Assembly (NCBI GenBank): GCA_036274055.1
Contig: DASUGM010000333.1
Coordinates: forward strand, 1 to 53,189
Reading direction: 5' to 3'
Length of the DNA stretch: 53,189 bases
From: DASUGM01 sp036274055
GTDB lineage: Bacteria; Acidobacteriota; Vicinamibacteria; Vicinamibacterales; SCN-69-37
Shown one piece after another: positions 15,229 to 24,094 of this stretch. The translations under genes and the position numbers were made by a program. Every line of letters begins with the position of its first letter. Position 1 is the stretch's first letter. Below the pieces are notes generated by a model that did not search any database, was not told the DNA's origin, and saw only the letters and a list, made by a program, of their open reading frames with translations.

Positions 15229-15285
15229 CGTGCGCCGTGCGCCGTGCGCCGTGCGCCGGTGCGTGTGCGCCGTGCGTCGTGCTAT
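15229..15285. repeat. Tandem repeat of a 7-bp word in the 15210-15411 gap
   Basis: The word GTGCGCC is repeated about seven times with small changes (GTGCGTC, GGTGCGT). The array lies just upstream of the MATE start and at the 3' side of the minus-strand ADOP permease. The remainder of the 202-bp gap (15286-15411) shows no gene and no clear motif. Confidence 0.65.
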
Positions 15286-15411
15286 TCGGATCGCAATGCG
15301 ATCAAGCACGACCAGCCCGGCACACAAGGCAACGCGCTTCGCGGCGTCAGTGGCTTCGATCCTGAACATCAACGACCGCAAGGCTCCGCTGACGCAAGCG
15401 GGTCATCGGGA

Positions 15412-18033
15412 TTACTCCGCGCGAAGCACGATGACGGGGTCGACCCGGCCGGCGCGCCAGGCTGGGATAAGCGAAGCGATGACCGCGACTGACAGCAGCA
15501 CGATGATCGCGACCAGCCACGCTGGTCCGTCGTACGGCGTCATCTTGAAGAGCAAGGTCTTGAGAAACTGCGCCGACCACGCCGCGACCGTTCCGCCGGC
15601 GACAAGACCAGCTATGACCGGCACGAGTTGTTCGCGCAGAATCAACCGAATCAGGCCTTCGCGCGTGGCCCCCAGCGCCAGGCGCACGCCCATCTCGCGG
15701 CTGCGGCGGCTCGTCGCCATCGCCATGGTTCCGAGCACGCCGACGCCGGCAATGACGAGACCGGCGAAACCGAAAGACGAGAACAGCCAGGTCTGGAACG
15801 TTCGCCGCTGCACCGACGACGACGCGCCCAGCGCGTCGACCATCGTTCGCGCGGTGCGAATGCGGATCTCCGGGTAGTTCGCCGTCATCGCCGCGACAAC
15901 GGCGTCGAGTCCCCGCGCCGCATCCCCGTCGAACGCGACGATGAGATTGATGATGCTCGGCTTGTCGAGGTGGGCGACCGACGCGTAGATCGATCCCATG
16001 GGATCGCGGTCGAGCGCCTGAAGGCGCGTGTCGCTGACGACGGCAACGACGCTGAAGACCTTGCCTTGGCGAACCAACTGCTGGCCCACTGCCGATCGCC
16101 CCGGCCAGAAGCGATCGGCGACGTCCTGACTGACGACGATCACCGGTCGCTGATCGAAGACCTGCGGCGCCGGCCACGCGCCGGCACGCAGTGTCACGCC
16201 CAGTGCCCGGAAGATGCCTGCCGTTGCATAGACGTGCTCCGTGTCTCCCGAAGCAATTCCCGGCGGCGGTTCGAAAAAGCTCCCCATCGACGCGTTCTGC
16301 AGAAACATGTAGCTGAGCCCGCCGACCGCGCTGACGCCGGGCACCTTCTCCACGCTGTCGAGGAGCGCCGTGATGTAGCCGATGCCGGGGTCGCGCGGCA
16401 GCGCGACAAGGAGTGCCGCGGTGTTGTCGGTGCGGAATCCCGTCGGCTGCTGCCACACGCGGACAAGACTCGCGCTCACCAGCGCCGCGCTCACCGCCAT
16501 CACCAGCGCGATGGCCACTTCGGCAGCGATGAGCCACGACCGGCCGGTCGACCGCGTCTGCTCCGTCGTCCCCGCCGCACGGGCGACGGAGCCGCCCGTC
16601 GACGTCCGCAGCGCGACACGCACCGACCACGCGGTCACAATCGATAGCGCGATGGCCGCGGCCAGCGCCGCGAACACCACCACGCGCCAGTCGATTGTCG
16701 AGGGCTTCAGCAACAGCAGGCTTGGCGGCATCAGCGTCACCACGACATTGAGCAGCCAGCGCGCCGCGACCACGCCGCAGAGCGCGCCGGCGCCAATGAC
16801 GATGGCGTTCTCCACGAGCAGCAGCCGCGCGAGGGCGAGGCCGCTGCCGCCGAGCGCACGGCGCAATGACAACTCACGCCGGCGATCGAGCGCGCGGCCG
16901 GCGGTGAGGCCGGCAAGATTGAGGCTCGCGAGCACCACGAGCGCGGCGGCAATCGTGAAGATCGCCGCCGATACGGTCTGCGTCTGCTCCACCATGACGT
17001 CGCTGAGCGGCAGCGCCCTGACCATGTCGAATGGGCCGCGCGTGATCTTGCGGATCTCGGACATCCCCGGCGGTGCCGGCGGCAAGGGCGGAAAGGAGGC
17101 GGCGATTGCGACCGTCGCCGCGGTGAGCCGCGCCTCGAACGTCGGGCTCACTGCCGGCGGCACTCTCGCGAGCACCAGCGTGCCGCGCTCGTCGAGCTTG
17201 TCTTCCCTGCCGTCGGTACGCCGGTGAATCGGCACCAGCATCACCGGCGCGACCTGACCGGCGGGATGCGGAAACACAAATGGCGGACTGAGCACGCCGG
17301 CCACGCGGATGCCTTCGCCGCTGCGATCGGTGAACGTCCGGCCGACGATGTTCGGATCGCCGCCGAAGCGCGCCTGCCAGATCTTGTACGACAGCAAGGC
17401 CGGCTCGATCGGCGTAGCGGGCCCGAAATCTTCGCGAGTGAAACCACCGAGCAACGGCGGCAGGCCCAGCACATCGAAGAAATCCGGGCCAACGTCGGCG
17501 CTGCGCAGCGTTTCCTGATCGGCGACCGTCGTACTGCCACCGAGGGAGAACGTCGCGAATCGCGCTTCCGGCACCGACGCTGTCCAGGCGCGCGCGTCGG
17601 GGACGGAGGCCGGGTAGAAAGAACTCCGGCTTTCAAGCGCCTTGAAGCCCGGACTGACGACGAAGAGTTGCTCGGGCGCGCGATATGGCAACGGCTTGAA
17701 CAGCACGCCGTCGACGAGCGCGAACACCGTCGTCGCGAGCGCGAAGCTCAATGCGACGACCACGCTGGCGGTCGCGGCGTACCACGGCGAACGCGCGAGT
17801 GCGCGCACGGCCTGCCTGCCCTCGGCGCGTAGCCCGCTCATCGCCAGACCCCGGCTGGCGCCACGAGCCGTGTCGATCAACCAACGCGCGACGACATACA
17901 GAGTGATTGCCACTACGGTCCGCACATGCCAGAGCGCTACGCTCAGCCGTGATTGCGTCTGCAGCCGGCGCGCTCGCTCTTCGGCGAGATCGCCGCGGAT
18001 GCTGTCGGCGAGCGACGGCCGCTCATTTTTCAT
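15412..18033 (-). CDS. ADOP-type FtsX/MacB-like orphan ABC permease
   Basis: 873 residues from the ATG at 18033, which overlaps the end of the PadR gene by 11 bp. The permease has a short cytoplasmic prefix with one membrane segment (about 33-55). Then come two copies of the MacB-type unit: a membrane segment at about 85-107 (ASVVVALSFALATTVFALVD), a large periplasmic domain and three membrane helices. It ends with the family signature IPAWRAGRVDPVIVLRAE. The name acidobacterial duplicated orphan permease reflects the absence of a cognate ATPase gene, which is also true here. Transport or mechanical signalling across the envelope is assumed. The overlapping PadR gene suggests repression in response to a ligand. 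Confidence 0.9.
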   Translation of the reverse strand: MKNERPSLADSIRGDLAEERARRLQTQSRLSVALWHVRTVVAITLYVVARWLIDTARGASRGLAMSGLRAEGRQAVRALARSPWYAATASVVVALSFALATTVFALVDGVLFKPLPYRAPEQLFVVSPGFKALESRSSFYPASVPDARAWTASVPEARFATFSLGGSTTVADQETLRSADVGPDFFDVLGLPPLLGGFTREDFGPATPIEPALLSYKIWQARFGGDPNIVGRTFTDRSGEGIRVAGVLSPPFVFPHPAGQVAPVMLVPIHRRTDGREDKLDERGTLVLARVPPAVSPTFEARLTAATVAIAASFPPLPPAPPGMSEIRKITRGPFDMVRALPLSDVMVEQTQTVSAAIFTIAAALVVLASLNLAGLTAGRALDRRRELSLRRALGGSGLALARLLLVENAIVIGAGALCGVVAARWLLNVVVTLMPPSLLLLKPSTIDWRVVVFAALAAAIALSIVTAWSVRVALRTSTGGSVARAAGTTEQTRSTGRSWLIAAEVAIALVMAVSAALVSASLVRVWQQPTGFRTDNTAALLVALPRDPGIGYITALLDSVEKVPGVSAVGGLSYMFLQNASMGSFFEPPPGIASGDTEHVYATAGIFRALGVTLRAGAWPAPQVFDQRPVIVVSQDVADRFWPGRSAVGQQLVRQGKVFSVVAVVSDTRLQALDRDPMGSIYASVAHLDKPSIINLIVAFDGDAARGLDAVVAAMTANYPEIRIRTARTMVDALGASSSVQRRTFQTWLFSSFGFAGLVIAGVGVLGTMAMATSRRSREMGVRLALGATREGLIRLILREQLVPVIAGLVAGGTVAAWSAQFLKTLLFKMTPYDGPAWLVAIIVLLSVAVIASLIPAWRAGRVDPVIVLRAE

Positions 18034-18355
18034 TGGGCAGCCCTTTCCAGAGCTGTTGAAGCGCACGCCGGGAGTCGTGGAGCGCGGCCATCGCGGTCCG
18101 GGTGACGCGATAGCACCGTTTGGCGCGGCCGCCGCGCTCGGGCGTCGGCTCGGTGAGATACGACGCGAGCAGGCCCTTCTTCTCGAGCCGGTCGAGCGTC
18201 ATGTAGATCGCGCCGCGGGCGACCCGGCGTTTCGTGCGCGCTTCGAGTTCGCCGTGCACGTTGACGCCGTAGGCGTCCTCGCCGTCCTGGCTGGCACAAA
18301 GAACGGCCAGCAGCACGAGCTGTTCGAACTCACCCAAAGGGACGACATCAGGCAT
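18023..18355 (-). CDS. PadR-family transcriptional repressor
   Basis: 110 residues. The winged-helix domain covers almost the whole protein: LGEFEQLVLLAVL at the start, AIYMTLDRLEKKGLLASY (recognition helix and wing entry) and RGGRAKRCYRVTRTAMAAL. It is a short PadR of the GEFEQLVLL subgroup, like the one at 34572. Its 3' end overlaps the ADOP permease start by 11 bp (..AATGAAAAATGA..), so the two are translationally coupled. It is divergent from the TPR gene, and a dyad at 18380-18402 between them is the likely operator. Family members dimerise and are released from DNA by small ligands; the ligand is unknown. Confidence 0.92.
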   Translation of the reverse strand: MPDVVPLGEFEQLVLLAVLCASQDGEDAYGVNVHGELEARTKRRVARGAIYMTLDRLEKKGLLASYLTEPTPERGGRAKRCYRVTRTAMAALHDSRRALQQLWKGLPNEK

Positions 18356-18379
18356 ACGGGCGATTAGACGAGAGTAATG

Positions 18380-18402
18380 CCAACATAGTTGGCCATATGT
18401 GG
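18380..18402. promoter_or_regulatory. Putative PadR operator between divergent genes
   Basis: ACATA (18383-18387) and TATGT (18396-18400) form an inverted repeat with an 8-bp spacer, extended by CCA/TGG flanks with one base bulged. It resembles the ATGT/ACAT half-sites known for PadR repressors. It lies 25 bp before the PadR start codon and 24 bp before the TPR gene ATG, so it could control both directions. Confidence 0.5.
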
Positions 18403-18425
18403 TCCCTTACAATTCGTGGCGCGGC

Positions 18426-19160
18426 ATGGGGCTCAGCCAGCTCTTCTACCCGTGGGGATTCGTCCTCCAGATCCTCGCCCTGGTCCATTTTTTCCGGCGT
18501 CGGCCCGACGGCTACTGGCTCTGGATCATCCTGATGTTCGGCGCGCTCGGCGCGGGGATCTACTTCATCGCCGAGGTCATTCCGGATTTTTCGCTGATAC
18601 AGGCGGGATTTGCGCAGTCGGGCCGGCGGCGCCGGCTCGCCGAGCTCGAGGCCATCGTCCAGGAGAATGCCGCCGTCGGCAATCTGGAGGAACTCGCCGA
18701 GTTGTGTCTCGACCAGGGACAGTTCGCACGGGCCCGCGAGCTGTATGACAAGGTCCTCGCATCGCCGCAGGTGACGTCGATCGATCCGTACTATCGCCGC
18801 GGCCTCGCGGCGCTTGGACTCGGGGACGCCGCGGCCGCGGCCGCTGACATCGAGCGCGTGGTCGCGACCGACCCGAAATACGACGTCTATCGCGCCGCCG
18901 GACTCCTCGCGCATGCGTATGCGCTGTCCGGCCGCGTCGAGCAAGCGGACGCGCAGTTCCAGGCCGCAACCGACGCGTCGACGTTATCGGAGACCTACTA
19001 CAACTACGCCGCGTTTCTGGCATCGCAGCAGCGTCTCGACGAGGCGCGTTCGTGGGCGCAGCGGATTGTGACGAAATCGAACACGCTGCCGCGATTCGCG
19101 CGACGCCGCGAACGTCCGTGGGTCCATCAGGCGAAAGGACTCCTGAAGAAGCTCAAGTAA
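18426..19160 (+). CDS. Membrane-anchored tetratricopeptide-repeat protein
   Basis: 244 residues from the ATG at 18426; a GTG at 18399 would add nine residues and overlap the operator. Two hydrophobic segments at about residues 8-20 and 31-52 (YWLWIILMFGALGAGIYFIA) anchor the N-terminus. The remainder (about 70-235) is helical TPR-like sequence, for example LCLDQGQFARARELYDKVL, RRGLAALGLGDAAAAAADIERV and LLAHAYALSGRVEQADAQFQAA. TPRs mediate protein-protein contacts; the partner is unknown. It is divergent from the PadR/ADOP pair and followed by a second ADOP permease on the same strand. Confidence 0.8.
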   Translation: MGLSQLFYPWGFVLQILALVHFFRRRPDGYWLWIILMFGALGAGIYFIAEVIPDFSLIQAGFAQSGRRRRLAELEAIVQENAAVGNLEELAELCLDQGQFARARELYDKVLASPQVTSIDPYYRRGLAALGLGDAAAAAADIERVVATDPKYDVYRAAGLLAHAYALSGRVEQADAQFQAATDASTLSETYYNYAAFLASQQRLDEARSWAQRIVTKSNTLPRFARRRERPWVHQAKGLLKKLK

Positions 19161-19180
19161 GACGAGAGACCTCGAACGAA

Positions 19181-19227
19181 CCCGGAACCTGGAACCCCGG
19201 AACCCGGAACCCCGGAACCCGGAACCT
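19181..19227. repeat. Tandem repeat of a GGAACC-based word
   Basis: About six copies of GGAACC with CCC/CC spacers (CCCGGAACCTGGAACCCCGG and onward) occupy half of the 90-bp gap between the TPR gene and the next ADOP gene. All are in one orientation. It sits 20 bp after a stop codon, like the other iterated elements in this window. Confidence 0.65.
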
Positions 19228-19250
19228 CCACAAGCTCGTATCTACGAGCA

Positions 19251-21764
19251 ATGGCCCTTGACGGTCTTCGGCGCGACCTCACAGTCGGTTTCCGCGTGTT
19301 GCTCAAGGAAAAATCGTTCTGTGCGCTAGCGGTCACTGTGCTCGCGCTCGGCATCTGCGGTGTGACGACGATGTTCAGCGTCGTCAACGGCGTGATGCTG
19401 CGCGGCTTCTCGCTGCCGAACGAATCCCGCTTGATGGGCGTGCAGTTCATCGATCCGACCACCGCCAACCCGGGCGGCTTCAACAACCAGATCTTCGCGA
19501 TGGATTACGTCGAGTTGCAGCCGGTGCAGCAGTCATTCGAAAAGATGGCTGCGTACCTGAACGGCTCGACCGTCAACGTCACGTTCGGTGAAGTGCCGCG
19601 CCGCTACACCGGCGCCTATGCGACCGACCAGTTCCTCTCGATCCTCGGCGTCGCACCGATGATGGGACGGGATTTCACGCCGGAGGACAATCAGCAGGGC
19701 GCGGAAAAAGTGGCGCTGATTTCCTATGGCGTCTGGCAGCGCGACTTCGCCGGGTCCGGCAACGTCGTCGGCACGGCGGTGCGGATCAACGGCAAGCCGG
19801 CGACGATCATCGGGGTGATGCCGCAGGGCTTCGCGTTTCCGATCAACGAGGAGATCTGGCTGCCGCTGTTCAGCGAGTTTCCGCCGCGGCCGCGCAACGA
19901 TCCGAACGCGAACGCGCCGGCGGTGCTCGGACTGCTGAAACCCGGCGTGACCATCGACCAGGCGACGGCGGAGTTCACGACGCTGGCGCGCCGTTTTGCC
20001 ACCGCCTATCCGGACACGAACAAGCAGTTCAACACCGCACAGGTCCAGCGGCTGATCGACACCTTCACGCCGCCGGTGCTGAAAGGGATGCTGCTGACGA
20101 TGCTGGCGTTCTGCGTCGGCGTGCTGTTGATCGCGTGCGTCAACGTCATGAACATGCAGTTCGCGCGGGCGACGCTCCGGGCCAAGGAACTGGCGATTCG
20201 ATCGTCGCTCGGCGGGTCTCGCGGCCGCCTGATTCGTCAGATGCTGACCGAAAGCCTGCTGGTCTCGAGCATCGGCGCGGCGGCCGGCATCGGGCTGGCC
20301 TACCTCAGCACCGGCTGGCTCGATCGCACGGTCCGCAGCCTCGACAACCCGCCGCCGGCGTACATTTACTTCGACGTCAGTCCGATGGTGCTGGCGGTGA
20401 CCGTGCTCGCGACGATCGCGGCAGCGTTGTTCTCGGGATTGCTCCCGGCGTGGATGTCGTCGCGAACCGACGCGAACGCGGTGCTGCGCGACGGCGGTCG
20501 CGGCAACACCCGCCGCGGCATGACGCTGGTCACGCGCGCCCTGGTCGTGTTTCAGATCGTCGTCACCTGCGTGCTGCTGATTGGATCGCTGCTGCAGATG
20601 CGATCGATCGTCAACCAGCAGTCGATCGACTTCGGCTACGACGCCGACGGCATCATGTCGGCGCGGATGGGCCTGATGGCGGGCGACTACCCGACCCCCG
20701 AGACCCGCAAGGTCTTTCTCGACCGGTTGATGCAGCAGTTGCGCGACAACAACTCGTTTGCAGCGGTCGGCTACACGACCCGGTTCCGGATGGTGTTCGC
20801 CGGTAACGGCCCGGTGGAAATCGACGGCAAGACTTACGCGGCCCGCGGCGACCGGATGCAGGCGAATTTCGAGCAGGTCTCGCCCGGGTTTTTCGACGTC
20901 ACCGCGCAGCGGCTGCTCGACGGCCGCAACTTCACCGACGAGGATCTCGATTCGCGCCAGCCGGTCGCAATCGTCAATCAGGCGTTCGCGGAAAAACATT
21001 TTGGCCGCGAGAGTCCCGTCAATCGCCGCTTCCGCACGACGAACCCGGAGGGCCAGCAGGCCGGGCCGTGGCGCACGATCGTCGGTGTCGTTTCGAACGT
21101 CCGCATGCTCGGGCCGTTCAACAATCCCAACGTCGACAACAGCGGCTTCTACGTGCCGTTCTACTCGACGGCGTTTGGTCCGGCGCCGCCCGGACCGTTC
21201 GTGACCCAGTTTGCGACCGTCATCGTCAAGCCGCGGCCCGGCCAGACCGTCGAGGCCGCCGGCGCGATGCTGCGCCGTGAGGTGGCGAAGGCCGACCCGA
21301 ATCTGCCGCTGTACTTCATGGGCACGCCGCGCAGTCAGGTGGAAGTGTTCGTCGCCCAGAACCGCATCATCGCGATGATGTTCTCGATCTTCGGCGTCGT
21401 CGCGGTCGTGCTGGCGTCGGTCGGGATTTACGGAGTGATGTCGTTCTCGGTCAACCAGCGGACGCAGGAATTCGGCGTGCGGATGGCGCTCGGCGCCAAC
21501 ACCGCCAGAATCCTCGGCATGGTGCTGCGCCAGGGCGCCTGGCAGATCGCGATCGGCCTGACGCTCGGCATCGGCCTGGCGTACACGGTGTCATCGCTGT
21601 TCGGCGGCGCGATCAACACCACGCTGTTTGGCGTCACCGCGACGGACTGGTTGACCTACGCCACGGTCGCGGCGCTCGTCACCGCGGTCTCGCTGTTCGC
21701 GACGTTCGTGCCGGCGAAACGGGCTACCAGAGTCCGCCCGATTATTGCACTCAGGGCGGACTAG
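19251..21764 (+). CDS. ADOP-type FtsX/MacB-like orphan ABC permease without PadR partner
   Basis: 837 residues. Unlike the permeases at 15412, 31886 and 34907 it has almost no cytoplasmic prefix: the first membrane helix begins at about residue 20 (SFCALAVTVLALGICGVTTMFSVV). It then follows the duplicated MacB layout: periplasmic domain, helices near 280-410, second periplasmic domain, and a C-terminal helix group from about 700. It ends VPAKRATRVRPIIALRAD. In one helix, CVGVLLIACVNVMNMQFARA is strongly conserved with its paralogues. No ATPase, PadR or operator is adjacent, so regulation may be shared with the TPR gene upstream. The substrate is unknown. Confidence 0.9.
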   Translation: MALDGLRRDLTVGFRVLLKEKSFCALAVTVLALGICGVTTMFSVVNGVMLRGFSLPNESRLMGVQFIDPTTANPGGFNNQIFAMDYVELQPVQQSFEKMAAYLNGSTVNVTFGEVPRRYTGAYATDQFLSILGVAPMMGRDFTPEDNQQGAEKVALISYGVWQRDFAGSGNVVGTAVRINGKPATIIGVMPQGFAFPINEEIWLPLFSEFPPRPRNDPNANAPAVLGLLKPGVTIDQATAEFTTLARRFATAYPDTNKQFNTAQVQRLIDTFTPPVLKGMLLTMLAFCVGVLLIACVNVMNMQFARATLRAKELAIRSSLGGSRGRLIRQMLTESLLVSSIGAAAGIGLAYLSTGWLDRTVRSLDNPPPAYIYFDVSPMVLAVTVLATIAAALFSGLLPAWMSSRTDANAVLRDGGRGNTRRGMTLVTRALVVFQIVVTCVLLIGSLLQMRSIVNQQSIDFGYDADGIMSARMGLMAGDYPTPETRKVFLDRLMQQLRDNNSFAAVGYTTRFRMVFAGNGPVEIDGKTYAARGDRMQANFEQVSPGFFDVTAQRLLDGRNFTDEDLDSRQPVAIVNQAFAEKHFGRESPVNRRFRTTNPEGQQAGPWRTIVGVVSNVRMLGPFNNPNVDNSGFYVPFYSTAFGPAPPGPFVTQFATVIVKPRPGQTVEAAGAMLRREVAKADPNLPLYFMGTPRSQVEVFVAQNRIIAMMFSIFGVVAVVLASVGIYGVMSFSVNQRTQEFGVRMALGANTARILGMVLRQGAWQIAIGLTLGIGLAYTVSSLFGGAINTTLFGVTATDWLTYATVAALVTAVSLFATFVPAKRATRVRPIIALRAD

Positions 21765-21779
21765 CTGACGATTGACGGG

Positions 21780-21863
21780 TTGACCGATCGACCGATCGAC
21801 CGATCGACTGATTGCTTGAGCTACTCTTGCGATCGGTCAATCAGTCAATCAGTCAATCAGTCA
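21780..21863. repeat. Iterated 8-bp-word hairpin between convergent genes
   Basis: The 8-mer GACYGATY is repeated four times at 21782-21814 (GACCGATC x3, then GACTGATT). Its complement is repeated four times at 21830-21863 (GATCGGTC, then AATCAGTC x3), separated by a 15-nt loop. The last copy includes the stop codon of the minus-strand RidA gene. Confidence 0.7.
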
Positions 21864-23063
21864 CTTATAAGCCGTCATCATCATCTCGACCACTCCGGCG
21901 CGGGCCGCCAGCCTGGCGCCGACGAGCGCGCCGGCCGGCGGATCGGCAGGAAAGAACGGCCGGATCACCGCGCTCATCGGCTTGGTTTGCCAGAGGTCAG
22001 GCAGATAGACCAGGTTCTCGACCACGTCGGCGGGAGTAAGTGCGGCGTCCTTGAGCGTCCGGCCGATTCGCGCCAGCACTTCCTTCGTCTGCGCTTCGAC
22101 GCTGTCTTTCGTCTCGTCGGTGTTGCCCAGTACGCCGGAAAGAAAGGTGAACCGGCCGGCGCGCACCGCCGTGGACAACGGCAGGCTCGGTGAAATCTGC
22201 GGCCCGAGCATCGTCTTGCCGGTCGTCGACGCAATCATCGTCAGCTCCGCAAACGTGCCGGCTGCCATCAATTCGACGATCGCGGTCGCGCGCGCCGGCG
22301 GATTTCTGGCGAAGCGGGTGCGGTATTCGTTGTTCATCTCTTCGAACGACGAGTCGTCGGTGAGGAACACGCGCGACGAGACGACATCCTCGAAGCCGAG
22401 GCCCGCAGTCTTCAACAGCACCGCGGCGTTGTCGAGGATGGTCTTCATCTGCGTGCTGACCGGTCCGCTGACGACCTCATCGGTCGCGCCGCGGCGGTTG
22501 ACGAGGCCGGAGAAGAAGACGAAGCCGTTGGCGCGGACGATGTACGAATAGGGCCGCGGCGATGCCTTCCAGCCGGCCGGCAACATCACGTCCCGCTCGA
22601 TGCCGTTGGCGACGGCCGTCGCGGCGATCATCACGAGCACGCCGTCGGGCAGCGCGCTGACAACGGTGGTCCGCGTCGGCGGCTTGTCGGTGAAGATCTC
22701 GCGGTACGCCGCGTTCATCGCATCGAAATCGGCGGCGCTCCGCATGTAGACGTGGACGGCGACGGCCTGGGCCATCGACGAGCCGGCCGACTCGAGCGCG
22801 GTCTTGAGACGGTCGAGCGCGCGCCGTAACTGCGGCTGGACGCCGCCCTCGACCGGTTTTCCGGCGTCGTCGGTCCCGCTCAGTCCGGACACGAACACGA
22901 AGCCGCCGGCGCAGACGACCGGGCTGAACAACGAATCCGGCGTCACCGCGCCGAGCGTGCGTCGATCCTGCATGGCATTTCCCTCGATTGCGCAGCAGAG
23001 CGCGGCGGCGACGAGCCACGAGGCGGGCACGGCGCGGCGGCGGGTACTCGTCTGCGGCTCCAA
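21861..23063 (-). CDS. Exported protein with three tandem RidA (YjgF/UK114) domains
   Basis: About 400 residues. The TTG at 23063 has AAGG five bases upstream and yields a plausible signal peptide (RRRAVPASWLVAAALCCAIEGNA); a GTG at 23030 is an alternative, so the start is uncertain. Three RidA units follow at roughly residues 30-150, 155-275 and 280-400, each with the pattern of a hydrophobic opening strand (VFVSGLSG, VFFSGLVN, TFLSGVLG) and a PxxR/A...V...L region. The arginine that RidA deaminases need is present in units 1 and 2 (PTRTTVV, PARATAI) but seems missing in unit 3. Normal RidA proteins are about 130 residues and trimerise, so this may be a covalent trimer. The substrate is unknown. 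Confidence 0.83.
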   Translation of the reverse strand: MEPQTSTRRRAVPASWLVAAALCCAIEGNAMQDRRTLGAVTPDSLFSPVVCAGGFVFVSGLSGTDDAGKPVEGGVQPQLRRALDRLKTALESAGSSMAQAVAVHVYMRSAADFDAMNAAYREIFTDKPPTRTTVVSALPDGVLVMIAATAVANGIERDVMLPAGWKASPRPYSYIVRANGFVFFSGLVNRRGATDEVVSGPVSTQMKTILDNAAVLLKTAGLGFEDVVSSRVFLTDDSSFEEMNNEYRTRFARNPPARATAIVELMAAGTFAELTMIASTTGKTMLGPQISPSLPLSTAVRAGRFTFLSGVLGNTDETKDSVEAQTKEVLARIGRTLKDAALTPADVVENLVYLPDLWQTKPMSAVIRPFFPADPPAGALVGARLAARAGVVEMMMTAYK

Positions 23064-23106
23064 GACCGCCTTAGAATATGTCGACTCCCAGCCACTGGAG
23101 GGGAAT

Positions 23107-24084
23107 ATGAAGCGTGTGTTCGTGGGTTCGGCTCTGTTTGCGGCCGCCATCGTCGCGGTTGTTCCGGTACTGCGCGCCGACGTGACGACGAAGGAAAAGA
23201 CGACCTTCAAGATGGAAGGCCTGATGGGCGGCATGATCAACCGAGCCATGGGCGGCAGCGACGGCGTCACCTCGACCGTCGCGGTCAAGGGCAACCGCAT
23301 GGCCCGGATCAGCGAGAAGAGCGGCCAGATCATCGACCTCGGCGAAGAAAAGATCTACATGCTCGACATCGGCAAGAAGGAATACACGGTGATGACCTTC
23401 GCCGAGTTCCGCCAGATGATGGAGGACGCGAAGAAGCGGGCGCAGGAGGAGGCCGCCAAGACGTCGCCGCAGGACAAGCAGGCCGCGCAGGACGCCGCGA
23501 AACAGCTCGAGTTCAGCGTCGACGTCAAGGAAACCGGCCAGACCAAGACGCTGATCGGCCACAGCGCCCGCGAAGTCGTGCTGACGATCACGATGCACGA
23601 GAAAGGCAAGAAGGTCGAAGAGAGCGGCGGCATGATCCTCACCAACACGCTGTGGATCGCGCCGAAGATCGCCGCGCTCGACGAGATGTACAACTTCCAG
23701 ATCCGCTACATCAAGGCGCTGAACCTGGGAGCGATGATCGACCCGCAGCAGGCCGGCGCGATCAGCGCGATGATTCCCGGCATCGGCCAGATGGGCGAAA
23801 AGCTCGCCGCCGAACGAAGCAAGCTGCAGGGCACGACGCTGTCGACGACGTCGGTGTTCGAGATGGTCAAGAGTCCCGAGGCGATGAAGCAGGCGGAATC
23901 GCAGAACAGCGGCGGCGGGGGCGGCGGCATCAGCGGCATGCTCGCCGGCAAGCTGATGAAGAAGGGCCCGGTACAGGCGCGCACCAAGGCGCTGACGACG
24001 ACCAACGACACGCTGTCGATTGCGCCGACGGTCAGCGAGACCGACCTGGCGATTCCCGCGAACTTCAAAGAGAAGAAGAAGTAG
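23107..24084 (+). CDS. Secreted protein of unknown function
   Basis: 325 residues with GGAGGGG just before the ATG at 23107 and a signal peptide (MKRVFVGSALFAAAIVAVVPVLRA). The mature part is Lys/Met-rich with short repeated patterns: KMEGLMGGMINRAMGG, IIDLGEEKIYMLDIGKKEYTVMTF, a charged helix DAKKRAQEEAAKTSPQDKQ, and GHSAREVVLTITM. A Gly run (NSGGGGGGISG) precedes the end. The order recalls periplasmic lipid- or metal-binding DUF4412-like proteins, but I cannot assign it firmly. It is divergent from the RidA gene across a 43-bp shared promoter gap and is followed 10 bp later by the amidase, so the two may form an operon. Confidence 0.75.
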   Translation: MKRVFVGSALFAAAIVAVVPVLRADVTTKEKTTFKMEGLMGGMINRAMGGSDGVTSTVAVKGNRMARISEKSGQIIDLGEEKIYMLDIGKKEYTVMTFAEFRQMMEDAKKRAQEEAAKTSPQDKQAAQDAAKQLEFSVDVKETGQTKTLIGHSAREVVLTITMHEKGKKVEESGGMILTNTLWIAPKIAALDEMYNFQIRYIKALNLGAMIDPQQAGAISAMIPGIGQMGEKLAAERSKLQGTTLSTTSVFEMVKSPEAMKQAESQNSGGGGGGISGMLAGKLMKKGPVQARTKALTTTNDTLSIAPTVSETDLAIPANFKEKKK

Positions 24085-24094
24085 GAGACCGCAG

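Noticed and set aside
15229..15285. CRISPR-like tandem repeats at 15229 and 19181
   Set aside because: Units of 7-8 bp are directly adjacent without unique spacers.
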